Shown here in pieces: positions 25,801-37,599 of a stretch of 64,000 bases of DNA. A program made the translations under genes and the position numbers. The notes beneath the pieces were generated by a model, which worked only from the letters and a program-made list of their open reading frames with translations, was not told the origin of the DNA and made no database searches. The number at the start of each line of letters is the position of its first letter. Positions within the stretch are counted from its first letter, which is position 1. This DNA comes from Pithys albifrons albifrons. Taxonomy: Eukaryota; Chordata; Aves; Passeriformes; Thamnophilidae. The DNA lies in assembly GCF_047495875.1 (NCBI RefSeq), contig NC_092459.1, positions 8,126,965 through 8,190,964 on the forward strand, in the 5' to 3' direction.

Positions 25801-28800
25801 AAAATATAAGTATTTTCTCCGTATATTATTTTATTTCAATGTGGATTTCTGAAAACACATAAATGTGCTCAACTTAAGAAATGCAAGTCTTAATCCAGAC
25901 TTTTAACCAGTGTTGTCCTTGGAGGTCAAGAACCAGCAAAAAAGCAGTTTTGGGCAGCAACAGTAGTTATCTAGATGGGGAAAGCTGTAAATGGTAATGT
26001 TTAGATCTGCAGCATTTGTGTAATTTAATTCATGTCAAATGAATTAAGTAGCATAAGCTGGTCATTTTGTCTCCTGGTGAAGCCAGTAGGGAGGGAAATG
26101 CTCACAGAAACACATACATGTGCAGGGCAATTAATTCCTCATATTTTAGATAAGTATTTTTTAGGAAGAAATTAGATTGATATTTGAATATTTGATAAAT
26201 ATATATTTACATACAGTAAAAACTGTCTTACATCATGACAGATAATTATGACAAACATAAATAAATACAGCTTCTGGGTATTCCTCTCTTGAGACATAGC
26301 TACTACAGGGACTACACTCATGAGGAAGCAAGAAAAAAGGACACATGGAATTTGTTGTTGATATGTTTGCTTTTCTTAAATATTTCAGCCTGAGAAAAAT
26401 GGAGTGCTTGTTCTTCTAAAGGGATCTGGAAGGAGTCAAACATTCTTCTCTACTCAGCTGGTTCATCGGATCGAACTCTGAAGCTGATTCTTAGGATTTA
26501 ATCAAATTATCACCATGTTCAGTGGAATTTTGGGTTCAGACTGAACAACAGAAATGAGACCAATTGTCAGATAAAATGAAGTATGAAGTGCTAAAATGAG
26601 GTTTATGGAACCATGAGGACCATATTCTGTGTTACTCCAATTTATGTAAAACTCATGTGATTTCACGTTTAATAAGAATATTAGAATTTCTGAGTGAACC
26701 TTAAGCACAGTTTTGATGGAACGTTGGCTGATTTATGTTTTGCATTCTCACATGATTTTGACAGGGAACCAGATAAATTTTTGGCAGTTCTGACTATGTT
26801 TCTTTTATGAGATTTTGAGTTTCTTTGGACCTGACACACAAGCAAGACTTGTAGCTGTGAACCCGCCCAGAAAGAAACTGAAGAAAACAATGACCAAGCC
26901 TTCCATAAAATTAAATTATGGATTTTCACATAATTCTGACCTATGGATGTTGAAATTAGATGAGGTAAATCCCATGCTCCAGCAACACCACTATTGGTGA
27001 CAAGAAGCAAGAAAACAGAGAGCAGTAACTTTCAGGTGTAGCTTACATGGGCACCAGGAGACACGTTTCCATATTCTCTCAGTTGCTTCTTCCACACAAG
27101 CTGTTGAAATGGCAGAGCTTTAACACATTGGCTCTACCCCTACATTAGTCTGCTCCTCTGTCTACCATGTACCACCAATTGCACTCATACAAACCCTTCT
27201 CATCTACTTGATAAGCATTCATCTATGGCCTGTTTCATTTCAACAAGCTTTTAATTGACAGAGCCTTTTTGCCTCCTGGTCCTAGTCCTGCATCCTCAGA
27301 CAGGAGAAGGGAACTTGAAAATAGCTGGTTTCTGGCAGAGGTTGAAAAGCCAAGATATTTCTGCACTCAAGTACTTCTTTGAAGGACCTGTCTTCAGCTC
27401 TTCTAAATGCCTCCACCTAGTCAGTCCTGGCAACTACTGCTGTTGAGCATCCCTTTTGCAGGCTGGAAGCTTGTGCACCACATGAAGCAAAGATGTGTAC
27501 TAGCTTCCAGCCTGGTGTGACACTTGGAATGAGGTTTTCAGTTTTGCAAAATCACAGGGATAAGAAACAGTAAAAACACAGGCTAAAAACAAACGGTGAG
27601 ATTAATTTCTTGCTCAAGTGAAATGGGATTATATGGATAAAAGAATTGTCATGCATGTAGAGATTTTACATCTGATTTAGAGTCACTTAGAGTTTATTAG
27701 AATATTTTCATTTATTCCAGTGACTCACATCCTTTGTCATCTTATTTGAAATTTCCAGTGATAGTGAACTGAACTGTCACTGGTGATATCAGTTCTGGTA
27801 ATCTATCCATGAACTCTAACTACACTAAAATGACTAATTTTTGATGGTTTTTTTTGTGATCATCCTTCTCATTGGATGCAGTTTGCAAGTTTGAGATGTT
27901 ATAGACTTCAGTACCAAAACAGGAACTAGTTAAACCTCAGGTTAAAAAAAAAAACAACACAAAACCCCATGATAACAAGCAATGTGCAATCTGACAGACG
28001 TTTTATCTCCAGAAGATATCTTCTCAAGCAGTCAGGTTTGTAAGGGAGTTGCAGAGCAAAACATACATTTTTCTAAATGTTAGCAGAGGTTTCAAGCAAT
28101 TAACTGTTTTTTGTGGCATGTATCGTTCACATGTAAGATTTAAGAAATATTGCATCAAAATTTAACTATTCAGAATCTCACGGCATATCACAAGCTTAAA
28201 CATGACACTGCAAGCATTATGGAAAAGCAGATCATAAGCAGGATTAAAACACTAGTTATAGCGACTTAAATTATTCTTATGTTGAACTGAGCAATAAAAA
28301 GGTCAAGAGTAGTCTTAAGGTTTGCCCAGTAAAACAGTGGCAGAGGAGAGAATGAATGACAAGCCGTGTGCTGCATTCTCTCACTATAATGAACAGTATG
28401 GATTATGAAATGACATGAAAGGGAAAGCTCTTGCACCTCAAGGAAACACAGCCCTGAACTCTGGCAGGAAGACCACATACAGCACTCTCTGACCCTTTAG
28501 GTCAGTGAACTGTTAGCTACATAAAGAAACACATTAGGATAAATGAGACAATTCAGATGGCCAGCTTCATAGTAGTGTTTGCTACTTAAAATTGATGAGA
28601 GACAAGTGCAAAAAAAGAACCTGCAATTAATAGGGGAGAAAATCAAAGGAAAATGCTCCACCACCTTTGCCTTTCCCCCCACACACCCCTCTTCTTCCTT
28701 TCCCTCATTTCATTCCATCCTTTATGACTGAGGGGGAGATGACTTAGGATGTTTCCTTGAGGGCATGAAGGGGAGAAGGGACATAACAAGTTATATGATG

Positions 28801-31800
28801 GAGATCATGTACAACAGAAAATTTCAATTTAGCAGATGACTTATAAAAGAATAATCCCAAAGTTTTGTCATAGAAAGAAAATATGAATTCTGAATTAAGG
28901 CAGTGTCTTAGGACAAAATAGTCAGGTCCTCTTGATAAAGCTCCTAGTGGGAGAGGAGGAACCCATTACATACATTTACACTGAACGCAGACATGCACCA
29001 GGCTAAGGGGGAGAGAGAAGGAGCAAACTTATATCTTAAGCTACAGTGAAGGAGAAAATGTAAGCTCAGCAAAATTTCCAGGGTGAGGCCAGAATTTGAA
29101 GAAAGAAGGGGAAATAAGGAGAGAGAGAGGGAGAGACATTACACAGCCAAACCCTTTCCTTAATTGTAGACAAGATACTGGAACAGCTAAAAAGGAACTT
29201 TGGAATCAGATATATTTTAAGTTTCTGTTTTCATATTTCATTTTTTGTTTCCAGTTTTGCAGTCAGAAATTCATCTCACTGTTTTCTAGGACACATTTCT
29301 TTCCTTCTTTAGTCTTGTCTTGTGTTAAGAATGGGCTGTTTTGGAAAGAGGAACACTAGGGAGAAATGACCTGGGATGCTGAGTTAACCCATCCTAGGCA
29401 TTGTCATTCACCATATGATGAAGGAGAGCAAAGGATTTAGGATGCAGGATTTCTCGTGAAGTTCTTGCTAGACACAGCCCCGTCATGGGCTCCAAAAAAG
29501 CAAGAAACCTAATTCAGCCAACAAAGAACTCTGTAAAGTAAGTATATGAGCAAAAATGAGGCAGAGTGGAAATCAGACACTAAACAAGACCCTTTTTTTT
29601 AACTCCCTCAAACCTTTCCAGATGTTAAAAAAAGTAAACAGCACATGACAACTGTGTTTTATTGTTAATCTCGGTATTAGGCTTAACTTTACCCTGCTCT
29701 TTTGCCTTGTCTCCTGACAACTATTGCTTGAGGTTCTGAATGTGTTAGTTTCAGCTTCCTGTTAAAGGTAAACATGTGCACAAGGTCACTTCTGTTGCAC
29801 AGTGTGTAAGAAAAATTTCAAGTGTAATCCTGCTCAAATATAGCTGGGAGTTTTTGTATTTTAACAAAAAAAAAATTTGTTCCCATTTGTGATGGTGTCA
29901 GTGGCAGTTCTTATGTGTAATACAATTAACACTGGGACTTGAAGTACCCCACAGGGAAATTATTCAAGATACATGATAATAAAAAGTGGGGGGAAAAAAT
30001 GGATGTGGTTACAGACGCAAAAGTCTCCCTTATGAAGGTTATGTCTTTGCTGCAGAGTTACTCAGCTGGTCTCCTGTTTGGCAACAACAAAGTCTTCCAA
30101 ACTAACTGGAATGAGGCCTTGATGTATGCAAGATGAATTGCAGAGCTATAAATTACTGTGTGTGCATTAATTATTATTCTTCTTAATCTGATAAATATCT
30201 CCCTTTTAGAGAACATTAAGATATCCCTCATGCCTTACCACTGTTCTCTCTTCACTCCATTCATGGGAAAACATTCAGTGTCTTCAGAACCATAGGATGC
30301 TTCCATGCAAGCCTAGTCTTACCTGTGACTCAGACCTAGTTATTGCTATTTTGTGCCTCATAGCTTAAGTTATTTGCGCAACAAAATATGAAAAGAGTAT
30401 TTACATTAGCAAGGAGAAATTAATCTTCCTTCCTTGTAGACATTTATGGTGTGGGATGTGATCCATAGGATCTGTTCTAAGTGTCACCATGATACTCAGA
30501 TGAAGGTAACCTTAAAAACATCTAATAATTGTATATAAAGAGAAGAAAGCTCAGATGTAGACATTTAAGTGTATTAAGATGTTGAATCTCATTGAAAGTG
30601 AATAATCTCAGCTTGGAAAGAGCTATCACTTTTTTTCACTGTCTTGATTTCAGATCACTGCCTGTCCAAGTGAGTGCTGGGCTGCAGTATAAAATCAAAC
30701 AGATTAGCAGAGGTCATGAGAGATACAAAGCAAGGTGGAGTATAAGCACTTACAGAGTCAGACCCTGGTTGCCCACTCTTCCTCAGCTTAGCCCAGTCAC
30801 TGCTGGGCTTTCTCCTTTCAGTGTGGTTTAAAACAGTCTGCTCATTATTGAACATCTGTCTCAGCTGAAATGTTGTGGTTGTCCTAAGATTGATGTTGCC
30901 ATGAAGACTGGAGATAGTGGAATAAAAGGAGTGTGCAGGCAAGTGCCAGACAGTAGAAAAGATTACCACTTGCAACTGAGACTGGCACAAACAGACCTTT
31001 CTAGCTCTTTCCAACTATTGTTTAAAATAAGCTGCCTGAATTCACACTGACTGGGCAATGAGAAAAGTCCTTGCATGGGCAGGGATCTGTCCGAGCCCAG
31101 AAGCAGAGGATTTAGCTAAGAGATCATAGCTAAGAGCTAACAAATGAATGCTGGGGTTTCTGGAGAACCTACAAGCTTCCATGTAAGGGAGCTAAAAAAT
31201 CTCCAGACAGGAATGTTTTCTTAATAGAGGGATCTTAGAAAACTACAAGATTCAAGCAAGGACATAACTAAGATTAGAGCCTGATAGATAGTGATTGATA
31301 GGATGAAGTGGAAGGAGGGAAACCACGCAGATGCATGTAATCACCAAGCCTTAAATATTCGAATATGTAAGTGTGGGATTTCTATTTCAAATGTGATTTT
31401 GCATTGTGTTTGTTCTGTCTAAAGGCTTCAGCAATGCAAGTTGGATCTGCCCTGAAGACTTCATCTCAGAAACCATAGAGTATGATTAGCCCTCAAATCA
31501 GTCAGTCAGACAGAGGGATGCTCATCAGTTCATCATTGTGTCTTTGCATTTTCAAGAAAAAAAACTAAATACAGACATCGGTCAAGACAAATATTCTAAA
31601 CAGGATTTTGGGGCAAGAAGTGGTTGCTATAGCTAACCATGATTACCCACCTGATTACCAACCCACTGGGATGGATGAGTGGCCTGTTCCTGGAGAGCAA
31701 TGACAAATGAAAAGTTGTTCTCTTTGAGGTTTCATCTGGATTCTTTTCTGACTACTACACAGAGTTTAGTTTGTGTTACTATATTTATATGTTCAATCAC

Positions 31801-32374
31801 ATACAAGAATGCATAAACTGATCCATTTTAGAAACCTGTTGACTGAGTACAAGCAACTTGTTTGGGAATTTTGTTAACTACATGTCAAGGCGTAAACTGT
31901 AGGAAAATCATTTCAAAATCCAAGCAACACTAAAGACAAACTCATCAACCAGTACCTTATCTCACATTTCAGCAGATAAAAGCAAGACTATATCACTTTC
32001 CATTTTATGTGTGAGTAGACTCCAAGACATAAAAATCAATTAAGTCTCAACTAGGAAAAAATCCGGACGAATGAAAAGCTGTGAGAAATGAAGAAACTCT
32101 GTAAGGCCAAGTATACATTGATTTCATAATTCAAATCCTCTAAGCTGCTTTTCTGTTAGTTGGCAAAACACTTCTCCAAGCCTCGCCTTGACTAGAAAGT
32201 GCTATTTTAACATGATAATGAGCTTAGCATCAGTTTTCAAATCCTTATCACAAACAGAATTAGAGTTGAAATAATCAGAACAATATAAGATTTACTCATA
32301 TCTTCTCTAGATCAGTTATGATCAACATAGTGTCAGCTAAGTCAAATAATCTTGAGTGTTCAAAGTTTTCATTA

Positions 32375-32406
32375 TGACATTGCCTGGAAATGACATTGCC
32401 TGGAAA
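32375..32406. repeat. Two perfect tandem copies of a 16-bp unit
   Basis: 'tgacattgcctggaaa' occurs twice head to tail without mismatch. This is seen directly. Confidence 0.95.
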
Positions 32407-32502
32407 CTTTCTCTGACAAACTGGGACATCACATTTCCTCACCAATCCCCTCAAGGATGATGACAGTAGTTTAGTAATGAATTCTGTTTGTATGTTTGCA
32501 TG

Positions 32503-32538
32503 CATTTCCTCAGTGTGATGCATTTCCAAAGTGTGATG
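32503..32538. repeat. Two tandem copies of an 18-bp unit
   Basis: The unit catttcc-NN-agtgtgatg occurs at 32503-32520 and 32521-32538, differing only at the two middle bases. It lies about 100 bases downstream of another short tandem duplication. Confidence 0.9.
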
Positions 32539-33350
32539 AGAAGATCTGTGTGGAAACTGTTTTCTTGTTCCTGAACAGTTTGCTTAAGACCTTATAATCA
32601 ACACTAAGACCTCTGGGTTCACATGCCTGAAGAATTTTGAACTCTCTTCATCATGACCTTGGTACTTGTAAATGCTTTTGAAGGTTAATAATTGACATTC
32701 AGTTACATTTTGACATTTAATTACATTGATAATGGCAACAAAACATTGTAATAGTTGTTTGTTGATTCTCTTTATCATGGTCTGTTGATTTTATTTCCAG
32801 TGAAAAATAAAGAATATATTAAGTATCAAAAGTAATCCTGGCCTGTGGTTCATTGGTTTTAAAGTTGGAGACACGATCATGTTAAATCTGAGATTCTCCA
32901 GCATCAGTGAGGTGTAGATTCTCACCATCTATTTACTGAAGCTCACAGCTTCACATTGACTTAGCACTGTTTTGGAGTTTTGTTTTGGGGTTTGCTGTGA
33001 GCTGTATTGATTTGTTTATTTATCTGAGGAAAAAAACCCAAAACCAGAAATTCTTTTTTTCAGCTGGGTAAACTGAAACCTAGAGTAGTCAAGTTTCTTT
33101 GGCAAAGCCAATGGACAAGTCAGGGCAGGACTAGACCTGCATACAGACTTGTAATTCTGTGTTCCATGTTCTCATTGCCCTGGAAGATGTTCATCAGGTG
33201 CCTCAGTGCTTCACAGAGTGGGAGTACCACCAACCTTGCATGATCAATTCAGAAACAAGCAAATATGAAAAATGTGAGATGTAACTGAGCTCATTCAATA
33301 GCCTAATGAAACCATCAAACCAGTTCAATACAGCAGTATGAACAAGTGAT

Positions 33351-33684
33351 TGTTATGGGTTTGACCAGGTGGGCCTAAATTTAGGTTTTAAAGTTCAGAC
33401 TAAGCCTGAAATTGTCAGCTAACTTGAGCTGGGCTGAGCTAGCTAACAGCTGACTTCTTCTAGCCAATAATATTGTATTCCATACCATACTACATCATCT
33501 CAAAGGGTGTAAAATCCAGTGTGTGGGAATGGCTTGGTCAGTTCTGCCATGGCCGAGGTACAAGCTGGACATGATCCACATGCTGAAGTGTTGTACTGGG
33601 CTTTTGAAACAGGCCTAAAGAGTAGTGCTGTTCACCAGATCACTTTTCTTGGTAACCTGACCACTGAGGCAAAACACGCTATCT
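33351..33684 (+). mobile_element. Second-family ERV LTR, 5' part, with its promoter
   Basis: The element starts with TG ('tgttatgggtttgacc') at 33351. It carries a CCAAT box (gccaat, 33463-33468) and about 40 bases further a TATA-like box (ggtgtaaaat, about 33507-33515), followed by a GC-richer R/U5-like segment ('ctgccatggccgagg'). This order is that of an LTR U3-R region, and I recall it as typical of avian ERV LTRs. No poly(A) signal or terminal CA could be found before CR1 LINE sequence begins near 33685, so the LTR is truncated or interrupted. The 3' boundary is approximate. The TATA box is degraded (TGTAAAA), so activity is unlikely. Confidence 0.6.
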
Positions 33685-34536
33685 TCCATGGTCAGAGGTG
33701 GCAATCTTCTGAGGACTGTTCTCCAGGTCCTGCCCAGTGCTATTCAACATGGTCTGCTGTCAGTCCATGAAACCAACAGAGAGACATCTCAAATGGGATG
33801 GGGCAATGCCAGATGTACATACAGAAAAGGGAATGAAATACTGGAAAGTAGTGCCACAAAAAGGACCCTGGGGGTCCCGGTCCACAGCAGTTGAATGTGA
33901 ATCAGCAGTGCCCTGGCAGCCAGGAGGACCAACCATGTTCGGGGGGCACCAGGCAAAGCATCGCCAGCCAGGCGAGGGATGGGATTGTCCCACTCTGCTC
34001 TGCACTGGGGTGGCCTCACCTGGAATATTGTGTACAGTTTTGGGCACCACAATATAAGAAAGATTTTAAGCTGTTAGAGAGTGTCCAAAGCAGGGCAATG
34101 AGGATGGTGAAGGGCCTTGAGTGGAAGCCATATGAGGAACAGCTGAGGTCACTTGGTCTGTTCAGCCAGAGGAGACTGGGGGCAGATCTCATTGCAGTTA
34201 CAACTTCCTTGTGAGGGACAAGAAGTGGAGGGGCAGGCACTGATCTCTTCTCTGTAGTGACCAGTGACAGGACTTAAGGGGGTGGCCTGAAGTTGTGTCA
34301 GGGGAAGTTTAGCTTGAATATTAGAAAAAGGTTCCTCAGCCAGAAAGTGGTTGGGCATTGAACAGGCTCCCCAGGGCTGTTGTCAAGCTCCGAGCCTGAC
34401 AGAGTTCAAGTAGGGTTTGGATGATACTTTCAGACACATGGTGTGACTCTTAGGGATGTTCCTGTGGAGGGCTAAGGGTTGGACTTGGTGATCCTTGTGG
34501 ATCCCTTCCAACCTAGCATGTTCTGTGATTCTGTGA
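33685..34536 (+). mobile_element. CR1 LINE, 5'-truncated, with decayed reverse transcriptase C-terminus and complete 3' end
   Basis: Reverse-transcriptase remnants occur in order. A PVLFNM motif is at 33734-33751, corresponding to the GPVLFNIFIND box of CR1. GNEILESSA is near 33829. Next comes the well-known CR1 tail motif [17 protein letters not shown], followed by [17 protein letters not shown], in the frame of 33891-34214. At least two frameshifts break the frame. The region between the PVLFN box and the ESSA motif is shorter than in intact CR1, so the FADDT active-site part seems deleted. The element ends in the CR1 signature 'ttccaacc' and 'ttctgtgattctgtga' (34521-34536). It cannot encode a working enzyme. 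It is the same subfamily as the copy at 59048-59727. Confidence 0.92.
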
Positions 34537-36110
34537 AAATTAGTCACTTAAGTAAGGATATGCGGTAGTGGTGACAAAGCTGGGTAACTTTTTCAAGACA
34601 TTTTATTCATCTTAAAACTTGAACTACATCTCTGTGTGTTCCTACTTCTTCTGCCTTGACTATTTCTGAATATTGACAGTGCTCCTCACACTATGGGTCT
34701 TGACTGCTCTAAGGATCACAGGAATGCTCAGAGTATCACAAACTAGAAAAGGCTTATGGAGGGTTTTTAACAAAAACAGCAGCAACAACAAAAAAGATTA
34801 ATCATATCAATAGCAAGTTATTCTGCTTTAACATTTGATTAAAAGCAGCAGCCCTTCCTTCAAACCCCAGAGTTTTTGCCTTTGAAATTCTGTGCTCCAT
34901 TAAGACATTCATAAGACTTTCTGGAAGACAAAGGGGTGAAAGGGCTCACAGTTTTGAAAAGTGAAGATTTTTATTTCAGCTCATTGTCTCCCTAAATGGG
35001 GTTGGGAGTTAAACTAATAGTGAATGCAGATAAAAAGCACATTTACAGAAAAGGAAAACCCTGTTCTGTGGAGTAAGTTAATCCAGTCAGGGAACAGCTT
35101 ACTACCTCATGAGATCACATGAGATTTCAAACTCAAATGTATGCCTCTTCAGCATCATGGGTTTGGTTGTTAAAGTAGCCTATAACCTAGGTTTTGATAA
35201 GTGGCCAGTAGAGCCCTGTGTGAGTTTGCTCTATTTACAGTAAAACTTTATAGAACTAAATCAAATATGCTACAGAAAATAAGGTAAAGGAAAAGGAAGG
35301 ATGATCTGAATACCAAACAGAAACAAAACCTGACAGGTTGCTACTGCTTCTACTACTTATTCAGCTGTACAGGAAGGAGAACTGCAAGTCCAGTGTGATG
35401 AAGTGAGTACAATGGCAGAAGGGCAAAAGAAAGGGAGCCAGTACATCAAAATCTCTTTGGTTCTGCATGGAAAGATGAGACATGGCTTGTTGGCCCTTTC
35501 TATCTGGATGCTTTTTCAAGTTCATTTTACTTGTAGATATAGATTTAATGAAAGGTGAAAGTCTGAGGTTACCAGAACAGTTAATGAACCTTCTGCCAAT
35601 TAAAGGTTTAGTCCCAAAGACCACACCTTGTGATGGCTGAATTTCACTGCCATCCCTTCCACAGTGTTTTCCCTTTGCTACCTTGTTATTGTAGTGATGG
35701 TGGCATTGTAAATTATAGTTCCAGTTGGATGAAGAACCCTTCTGAACTGATCCTAGTAGTGTTCCCTGTAGTATTGCTAATGATTACACAGCTGCCTAGT
35801 AGGCATTCTATAGCGTAGGCTCATGGGTCTGCCTCCAGCACAAGTTGCAATAAAGTTTATTTTCATTGAAAACAATATATATTGGGATTATTGTCAGAGC
35901 AACCCCAGAGGCTTGCACAGGAGGTCTAGTAAGCATTGGTAAGAAAATTGGAGGCCTTGAGGTTATTAATGTTGCTAGAACAGCAAGCTTAGTGGCCAGC
36001 AGAGGTATAATTTACCTACACTAGCATCACACACTGGAGGCAAGGCAATCAAGTAAGAGGTCAAGGGACTTTAGCATAAAGTAAGATAGATATATAGCCT
36101 CGAGCTTTTT
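34537..36110. other. Unique non-coding sequence, nothing recognised
   Basis: Short open frames only (87 codons or fewer), no domain and no transposon signature. It was inspected for the missing 3' half of the LTR that starts at 33351, and none was recognised. Confidence 0.5.
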
Positions 36111-36198
36111 GGGCCAGATTCTCAGCTGCTGTAAATCAATGCAGCTTCATGGGAATCAGTGGACCTATGCAGATTTCAATGTGCTAAGAATCTGGCCT
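36111..36198. mobile_element. Ancient palindromic (MITE-like) element
   Basis: The left end 'gggccagattctcag' and the right end 'gctaagaatctggcctac' are inverted repeats. The outer 14 or so bases pair with one mismatch, and the similarity continues more weakly inward (tgcagctt against the complement of the right half). From memory, a palindromic repeat with ends like GGGCCAGATTCTCAG is widespread in turtles and crocodilians and survives as scattered fossils in birds. I am not sure of its catalogue name. The copy is diverged, so it is old, and it carries no coding capacity. Confidence 0.6.
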
Positions 36199-37545
36199 AC
36201 AGCCTTTATGGAAGTTATCCTGAGATCTGAAATGAATGCAGCAGCAAAACTCAATTTTCATTTTTGCTTTGTTTTAAAGCCAACACATGACATTTTTAGC
36301 TCAGCTATACATTGGTTTGGAGAGCAAGACTGCAGTTAAACACTTTTGGCAAGGACACATCTCAAAATGATCATGAAAATGCTGATGAGATTCCATCAAT
36401 ACACACTAGCTAATAGAGACAAAAAATAAGCAAATGCAGAAGGAGCAAATATCTCTTTTTAACTGGTTAGTAACCAATTCAGGTAGCATATAGTCCTTTT
36501 GCCTGTAACTAGTTATAGTCAATAAAACAGCAGTTTATGTTCCTATTTATTAAAATGTGTTAGCATATGTTTGACCAAAAATGTAATATCACCTTTTTAG
36601 GGATTTAAGTGACATGAAAACGTGCTGTGAATTCACACCAGGGGGTAGAGTGAGGAAACTGAAACAGATAGCAGAGAGTGTGAGGAAGATTCAAACAAGT
36701 AAAATGCATGCACCATTCACTCACAGATATGCACGAGTCGGTTCTTCTCAGTACTTATAGATCCAAGCCACAATTTTTATTCCTGAATTGCACTCCAAGT
36801 CTATGTCTCAGTGCAGTCCCAGAGCTGATGGAGTTTCAGAGACCACAGAGGAGGTCGTGTCTAGCATTTTTGATCGGAATAATTTGTGGCAACTCATAAA
36901 TATAAATCCTGTGCTAACACTTGAATTTCTACCAGATACTTTCATCTCCAGTAGTATTGCTTCCTGTTCTCAAAAAGTCCTGGTATTTACTGATTTATCA
37001 CAGTTACACATAGTACCTGTCATAAGAAGAAGCTTTTACTATGTTTGTTTGATGAAAAATTTAATACCAAGTGCAGTGAAATTCAAGAAACACACATATT
37101 TTTTTCTGAAGTGGAGAGATGAACCCGTGAATCAATCAATTTGCTTGTCCTGCATATCTGTAGGGACTGAGCTACTTAAGTGCCCCACTTTTGGTGCACT
37201 CTGTAGTTATTCTTTGTTTTGACAAAGACCTGACTCCAGTTGACCCTTGAGAGAAAGCTTAGCTGTAATATATCAGTATTTTGAATCTTTGTATCTGTTG
37301 AGAGTCTGAGTTTCAAAACTGTTCTGACATTACAGATGGAGCAGACTCATTAGCAGCCTTCAAATAGATATGCTTTTTCTTGGCTCTGGAGTTTAATGAA
37401 GTCACATCTTCCAAGTCAATATGGTATTAAAAATTGGAGATATTATTTTATTTGCAGCTAGGATACTCACAAAGCTGGAACAGATAGGGATTTTGCAGGT
37501 CAGAATTGAAAGGACACATAGAATTTTGTCAATTTTAAAGATCCT
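36199..37545. other. Non-coding sequence containing the longest non-repeat open frame in the window
   Basis: An open frame of 144 codons lies at 36788-37222 on the + strand. It has no recognisable domain, no signal peptide and no Kozak-type context that stands out, and it overlaps another frame. In 64 kb read in six frames, one frame of this length is expected by chance. I do not call a gene. Confidence 0.45.
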
Positions 37546-37599
37546 GGTTTAAAAAATCAAAAAGGTTTAAAAAAACAAAAACGTTTAAAAAGTTTGTTA
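37546..37599. repeat. 18-bp A-rich minisatellite, about three units
   Basis: Units begin at 37546 (ggtttaaaaaatcaaaaa), 37564 (ggtttaaaaaaacaaaaa) and 37582 (cgtttaaaaag...), the last one diverged. This is seen directly. Confidence 0.8.

Larger units (their letters stand above)
19821..33350. other. Long unique AT-rich non-coding stretch, nothing recognised except small duplications
   Basis: No exon, RNA gene or recent transposon was recognised. The longest open frames are 119 codons (30655-31014, minus) and 109 codons (26681-27010, minus). Neither shows a domain or supporting splice sites. A short 'agtcacagaatcatgg' near 22794 is weakly like a minus-strand CR1 tail but is not supported by neighbouring CR1 sequence. 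A pyrimidine-rich patch lies near 28672-28720 and a purine-rich patch near 29096-29136. Confidence 0.5.

Noticed and set aside
30655..31014. 119-codon minus-strand frame as a possible gene
   Set aside because: No domain or homology recognised; the composition is that of the surrounding non-coding DNA.
36788..37222. 144-codon open frame, the longest outside repeats
   Set aside because: No domain, no splice-site support and unremarkable codon use; a frame of this size is expected by chance in 64 kb of six-frame reading.
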